Assembly (NCBI GenBank): GCA_964493245.1
Contig: CAZBNB010000013.1
Location: forward strand, 1-64,000
Length of the DNA: 64,000 bases
Direction of reading: 5' to 3'
Source of the DNA: CAZBNB01 sp964493245
GTDB taxonomy: Bacteria; Pseudomonadota; Gammaproteobacteria; Legionellales; Legionellaceae
This document shows positions 61,901 through 64,000 of this stretch, piece after piece. The position numbers and the translations under genes are program-made. Each line of letters starts with the position of its first letter. The first letter of the stretch is position 1. The notes below the pieces were generated by a model. It did not search any database and was not told the DNA's origin. It saw only the letters and a list, made by a program, of their open reading frames with translations.

Positions 61901-63842
61901 CACCAAACCAGACGCGTGAAAAAGCATTTTGAAATAATTCTTTAATGTTTTCGATATTAATTTCTTCATTACGCGTGTAATGCAAAGAAAAATCATTAAT
62001 CCAGGTTACTTGGCCATTTTCAAACTTCAAAACATAAGGACGCTCACTGATAGCTCGCAAACCTAAATTTTCAACAATAGGCAGCACATCTGACAACGGT
62101 AATGTAATGTCGTTTTGATATATTTTCAGACGAAAGCTTTCTGAAAACTCATCCAGAGGGCGATAAAAGTTCATACACAGCGAGTTTTCATAAGACAGCT
62201 CTTCTATGTGTTTAATATCCGTCACGGCTGTACGCGGGCTAAAGCTGGCTCGATAGACAGGTGGGAAAACATTTCCGTAACGGGCATGTAAATAACTCGC
62301 ACGCTCTTCACCATACGCGTTATATAACAAGCTTTGTAAGTCTTCAGCCCAGGAGCGCCCTACCTCTATCAGTTTCTTTTCAATTTGAGCATAATCAAAA
62401 TCGACCGGTTGCTTGGGATCAATACGAATCATAAAATGAATACGTGCCAACACAGATTCGGTAAACAACGTTGTAAAAGAAATTTCGGTGGCATTAAAGC
62501 TTTCAAATAAAATAGCCTGCATGTCACGGCGTAATTCGGTATTAAATAAATCTTTAGGCACATAAACCAAACAAGAAATAAAACGATGGTAAACATCCAT
62601 ACGGCAAAACATACGAATACGCCGTCGCTCTTGCATGTAAAAAATACCCATTGAAATATCAAGCAATTCTTCCTCAGTCGCTTGAATTAAATCATCTCTA
62701 GGCAATGTTTCAATAATATTTAACAACACGCGACCAGCATGACTTCTCGGTTTTAAATTTGAGTTTTCTAAAATAGCCGCAACTTTATGACGTAAAAAAG
62801 GAATATGCTTAGGGTTGGTGTTGTAAGCTGCTGACGTATACAAACCCAGAATGCGGCGCTCACCAATCACCTCACCCTTGGTGTTGAACCGTTTAATTCC
62901 GATGTAATCAGTATAGGTATCACGATGTACATTAGATAATTTATTGGTTTTAGAAACCACTAGAATTTGCGGTGACAATGTGAGTGCGCGCGCTTCTGGC
63001 GTCATAAAAGAAATATTAAAATCTTTTTTAGGGCTGATTTCTTCACGCAAAATACCATAACCAGTCCCGGTAATTGCTTTTAAAACCACTTCATTTGCCT
63101 TGTGCACTAACTCATAATCACGCACACCTAAAAAAGTAAAATGATGATCTTCAATCCAACGTAAAAACGCTTTAGTTTCATCAACTTCATGCGGATCAGA
63201 TTTGGCCGGTAAGTGGTCAAGCTCATGGCTGACCTCTCGAACTAAATCACGCATTTTTAACCAATCATCGACAACAGCGCGATTTTCATTCAGAGCTAGA
63301 TGAAATTGTTCTAAAAGTGTATTTAATACGGCTGGATCGGTACGCCGATCAATTTCCAATAAAATAGGCGCTTCCACAATCATATTTTCAACAGGTTCGC
63401 CTTGCCGTGGTAGAATTTTGCTGACATCGTTATTGCTGTCTCGCATCAAACGAATACCACCCATATGGACAACCAGGTGCAATGCCAAGCCCAAACGATT
63501 AATCACGATGCGTAACGAGTCAACTAAAAAAGACATGTCGCTACAAATCACCTCGACAACCGTATGTGTTGTTTGCCAACCATGCTCTTCATCATTGGGG
63601 TTGTAGATGCGAATTTTGGTTTCGCCAGGATTGCGGTGCTCTATTAAGTTCCAAAAATTAATTGCGGCACCGTACAAATCATCAACCGACCATTCTTTTA
63701 AATCATCCAGAGACATTGTGCCAAAAAATTGTCTTATAAACTCTGAACATAGCTGATTTTGTTGTTCATCTGTTTTAGCTTGGACTCTCCGAACAACCGC
63801 ATCAAGAATTGCTTTCTTTTCATCTTCAACTATATGAGACAT
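58956..63842 (-). CDS. gdhB: NAD-specific glutamate dehydrogenase, 180-kDa class
   Basis: 1628 residues, the size of the large NAD-GDH class found in Pseudomonas, Caulobacter and Legionella. A long N-terminal regulatory part is followed by a catalytic core with CSKVARGGLRWSDRKEDFR, VPNGAKGGFVVKQVYG, DYVTGKLV and YDHKKMGITARGAWMSV, the GDH signature with its catalytic Lys and the Rossmann region VIGIGDMAGDVFGNGML. A helical C-terminal domain closes it. It deaminates glutamate to 2-oxoglutarate and ammonium, making NADH. GGAG lies seven bases before the ATG. It probably is a main entry of amino-acid carbon to the TCA cycle. Confidence 0.96.
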   Translation of the reverse strand: MSHIVEDEKKAILDAVVRRVQAKTDEQQNQLCSEFIRQFFGTMSLDDLKEWSVDDLYGAAINFWNLIEHRNPGETKIRIYNPNDEEHGWQTTHTVVEVICSDMSFLVDSLRIVINRLGLALHLVVHMGGIRLMRDSNNDVSKILPRQGEPVENMIVEAPILLEIDRRTDPAVLNTLLEQFHLALNENRAVVDDWLKMRDLVREVSHELDHLPAKSDPHEVDETKAFLRWIEDHHFTFLGVRDYELVHKANEVVLKAITGTGYGILREEISPKKDFNISFMTPEARALTLSPQILVVSKTNKLSNVHRDTYTDYIGIKRFNTKGEVIGERRILGLYTSAAYNTNPKHIPFLRHKVAAILENSNLKPRSHAGRVLLNIIETLPRDDLIQATEEELLDISMGIFYMQERRRIRMFCRMDVYHRFISCLVYVPKDLFNTELRRDMQAILFESFNATEISFTTLFTESVLARIHFMIRIDPKQPVDFDYAQIEKKLIEVGRSWAEDLQSLLYNAYGEERASYLHARYGNVFPPVYRASFSPRTAVTDIKHIEELSYENSLCMNFYRPLDEFSESFRLKIYQNDITLPLSDVLPIVENLGLRAISERPYVLKFENGQVTWINDFSLHYTRNEEINIENIKELFQNAFSRVWFGDAENDGFNQLVLAAQITCRQVSVLRAYAKYFKQSGFTFSQDYIEATLSNHAHIARKLVHLFELRFDPANTAPKETEVVALSEQILADLDDVSNLDEDKIIRQYMQCIQATLRTNYYQLDASGKQKTYISLKLNSKLIPGVPKPHPMYEIFVYSPHFEAVHLRCSKVARGGLRWSDRKEDFRTEILGLMKAQQVKNSVIVPNGAKGGFVVKQVYGPNVSREEILAEGVSCYKQFIRGLLDITDNYVTGKLVKPSHVVCYDEDDPYLVVAADKGTATFSDIANEISLEYGFWLGDAFASGGSIGYDHKKMGITARGAWMSVHRHFYEMGLDIQSKDFTVIGIGDMAGDVFGNGMLLSKHIKLLGAFNHMHIFVDPTPDPAVSYTERERLFNLPRSTWADYDKKLISKGGGVFNRHAKSITVSPEMKATFGIKQAMIEPNELIQCLLKARVDLLWSGGIGTFVKARSETNADVGDRSNDLVRINGKQLRCKSVVEGGNLGLTQLGRVEYALNGGLIYTDFIDNSAGVSCSDKEVNIKILLNSIVAAGDLTFKQRNVLLSEMTDEVAGIVLRENYLQTRSINLSVYQAYRTVELHSRYISDLQRKGKIDRQLEFLPDDKTLLERKSQEKGLCSSEIAVLLCYSKILLKEAILASDVPEDRYLKEFLMSVFPKPLQDRFAKQMQHHPLKREIIATKVSNIIVNEMGFGFVYRMQDETGASIPAIVRAYMAARAIMQMDDMWLRIEALDNQIDAKEQMNIMIIYVRLLRRLARWLLRLERGQLDISATIEKYVADVTELRRVVPSSLGEVFRSRYDEHYQEFLALGIPEDLALELTTTRGLFSALDIVDIAHHAHIDVESAAQAYFRLSEFLDLGWMRNAIISHPTENHWESLSREALRDDFDWHLRQLTTSILCSKPEKKDFVTHLDEWALKHQHQIDRWNNLLNNMKSSTVFTFTMFFVVIRELLDLTQATIQIMKATSTIDDGQ

Positions 63843-63863
63843 TGATTTGCTCCACGCATCACT

Positions 63864-64000
63864 CTACACAATATGTACTTTTAAACCTGCATAAACCCAA
63901 TCCGCAAGCTCGATTATATCAGCATTACGCATACGAACACATCCTCGTGATCCCGGTACACCTAAAGCCACTTTATCGGGCGTGCCATGAATGTAAATAT
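63864..64000 (-). CDS. C-terminal end of an L,D-transpeptidase (ErfK/YbiS type), partial
   Basis: On the minus strand the last 45 codons before the stop at 63864 contain HGTPDKVALG and PGSRGCVRMRN, the YkuD-domain active-site pattern with nucleophilic Cys (SxGCxRM) and upstream His. The rest lies outside the window. The enzyme cross-links peptidoglycan or anchors lipoprotein to it. It ends 21 bases before the glutamate dehydrogenase start and may be in the same transcript. Confidence 0.9.
   Translation of the reverse strand, partial: IYIHGTPDKVALGVPGSRGCVRMRNADIIELADWVYAGLKVHIV

Noticed and set aside
1..64000. CRISPR arrays, rRNA or tRNA genes
   Set aside because: No regularly spaced direct repeats of CRISPR size, no rRNA-like segment and no cloverleaf candidate were seen by eye; a tRNA or covariance-model scan was not possible.

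Overview
The window looks like chromosome of a low-GC gammaproteobacterium, most probably a host-associated member of the Legionellales (Legionella/Coxiella/Berkiella/Aquicella-like). This placement is inference from gene content, not from a phylogenetic marker: a 180-kDa NAD-glutamate dehydrogenase, homodimeric pyruvate dehydrogenase, Fis, CsrA, HtpG, a 17-kDa-antigen-like glycine-zipper lipoprotein, a POT peptide transporter, and several large helical or repeat proteins of the kind that often prove to be secreted effectors. No rRNA, tRNA or CRISPR array was seen.

Layout. 1-280 holds remnants of two transposases. 281-11305 is accessory: a 955-residue HEAT-like protein, an epoxide-hydrolase-like enzyme, an SDR, a nucleotidyltransferase, a PEBP protein, an L,D-transpeptidase, a periplasmic binding protein and WrbA. 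11559-15295 holds two convergent unknowns: a protein with a YopT/AvrPphB-type Cys-His-Asp arrangement and a protein with GFxxGGH-type repeats. 15602-21429 has an MMPL transporter, YhhQ, an outer-membrane barrel, Fis and the first secreted Cys-rich proteins. 21799-33300 has more Cys-rich proteins, htpG with a heat-shock promoter, the aceE-aceF-lpdA operon, an antiporter, a GNAT enzyme and an 11-residue-repeat periplasmic protein. 33407-38773 is the etfB-etfA-ald-rpiA cluster, a surface lipoprotein and dnaB. 39011-48957 contains a duplicated Cys-rich protein, a POT transporter, a methyltransferase, an unknown helical protein, rsfS-mrdA-rodA and an MdfA-like pump. 49169-53082 has tilS-accA facing a phosphopantetheinyl transferase-birA pair. 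53436-55943 is a disturbed accessory patch: a tandem-repeat gene broken by a 100-N assembly gap, an IS21 istA remnant and an unknown protein. 56279-64000 has csrA, two polysaccharide genes, the giant glutamate dehydrogenase and the end of a second L,D-transpeptidase.

How the genes fit together. Alanine dehydrogenase, pyruvate dehydrogenase, NAD-glutamate dehydrogenase, ETF and a peptide/proton symporter fit a metabolism fed by peptides and amino acids. PBP2/RodA, two L,D-transpeptidases, the WecA/WbpL-like and DegT-type sugar genes and the surface lipoproteins form the envelope set. CsrA and Fis are the global regulators present.

The most unusual content is (i) the putative C58-like protease, (ii) six secreted Cys-rich proteins, each with an even number of cysteines after the predicted signal or lipid cysteine, (iii) repeat-rich proteins built from 85-residue, 11-residue, GFxxGGH or HEAT-like units, and (iv) a set of small palindromic non-coding elements, one of them inserted inside another with a 9-bp duplication.
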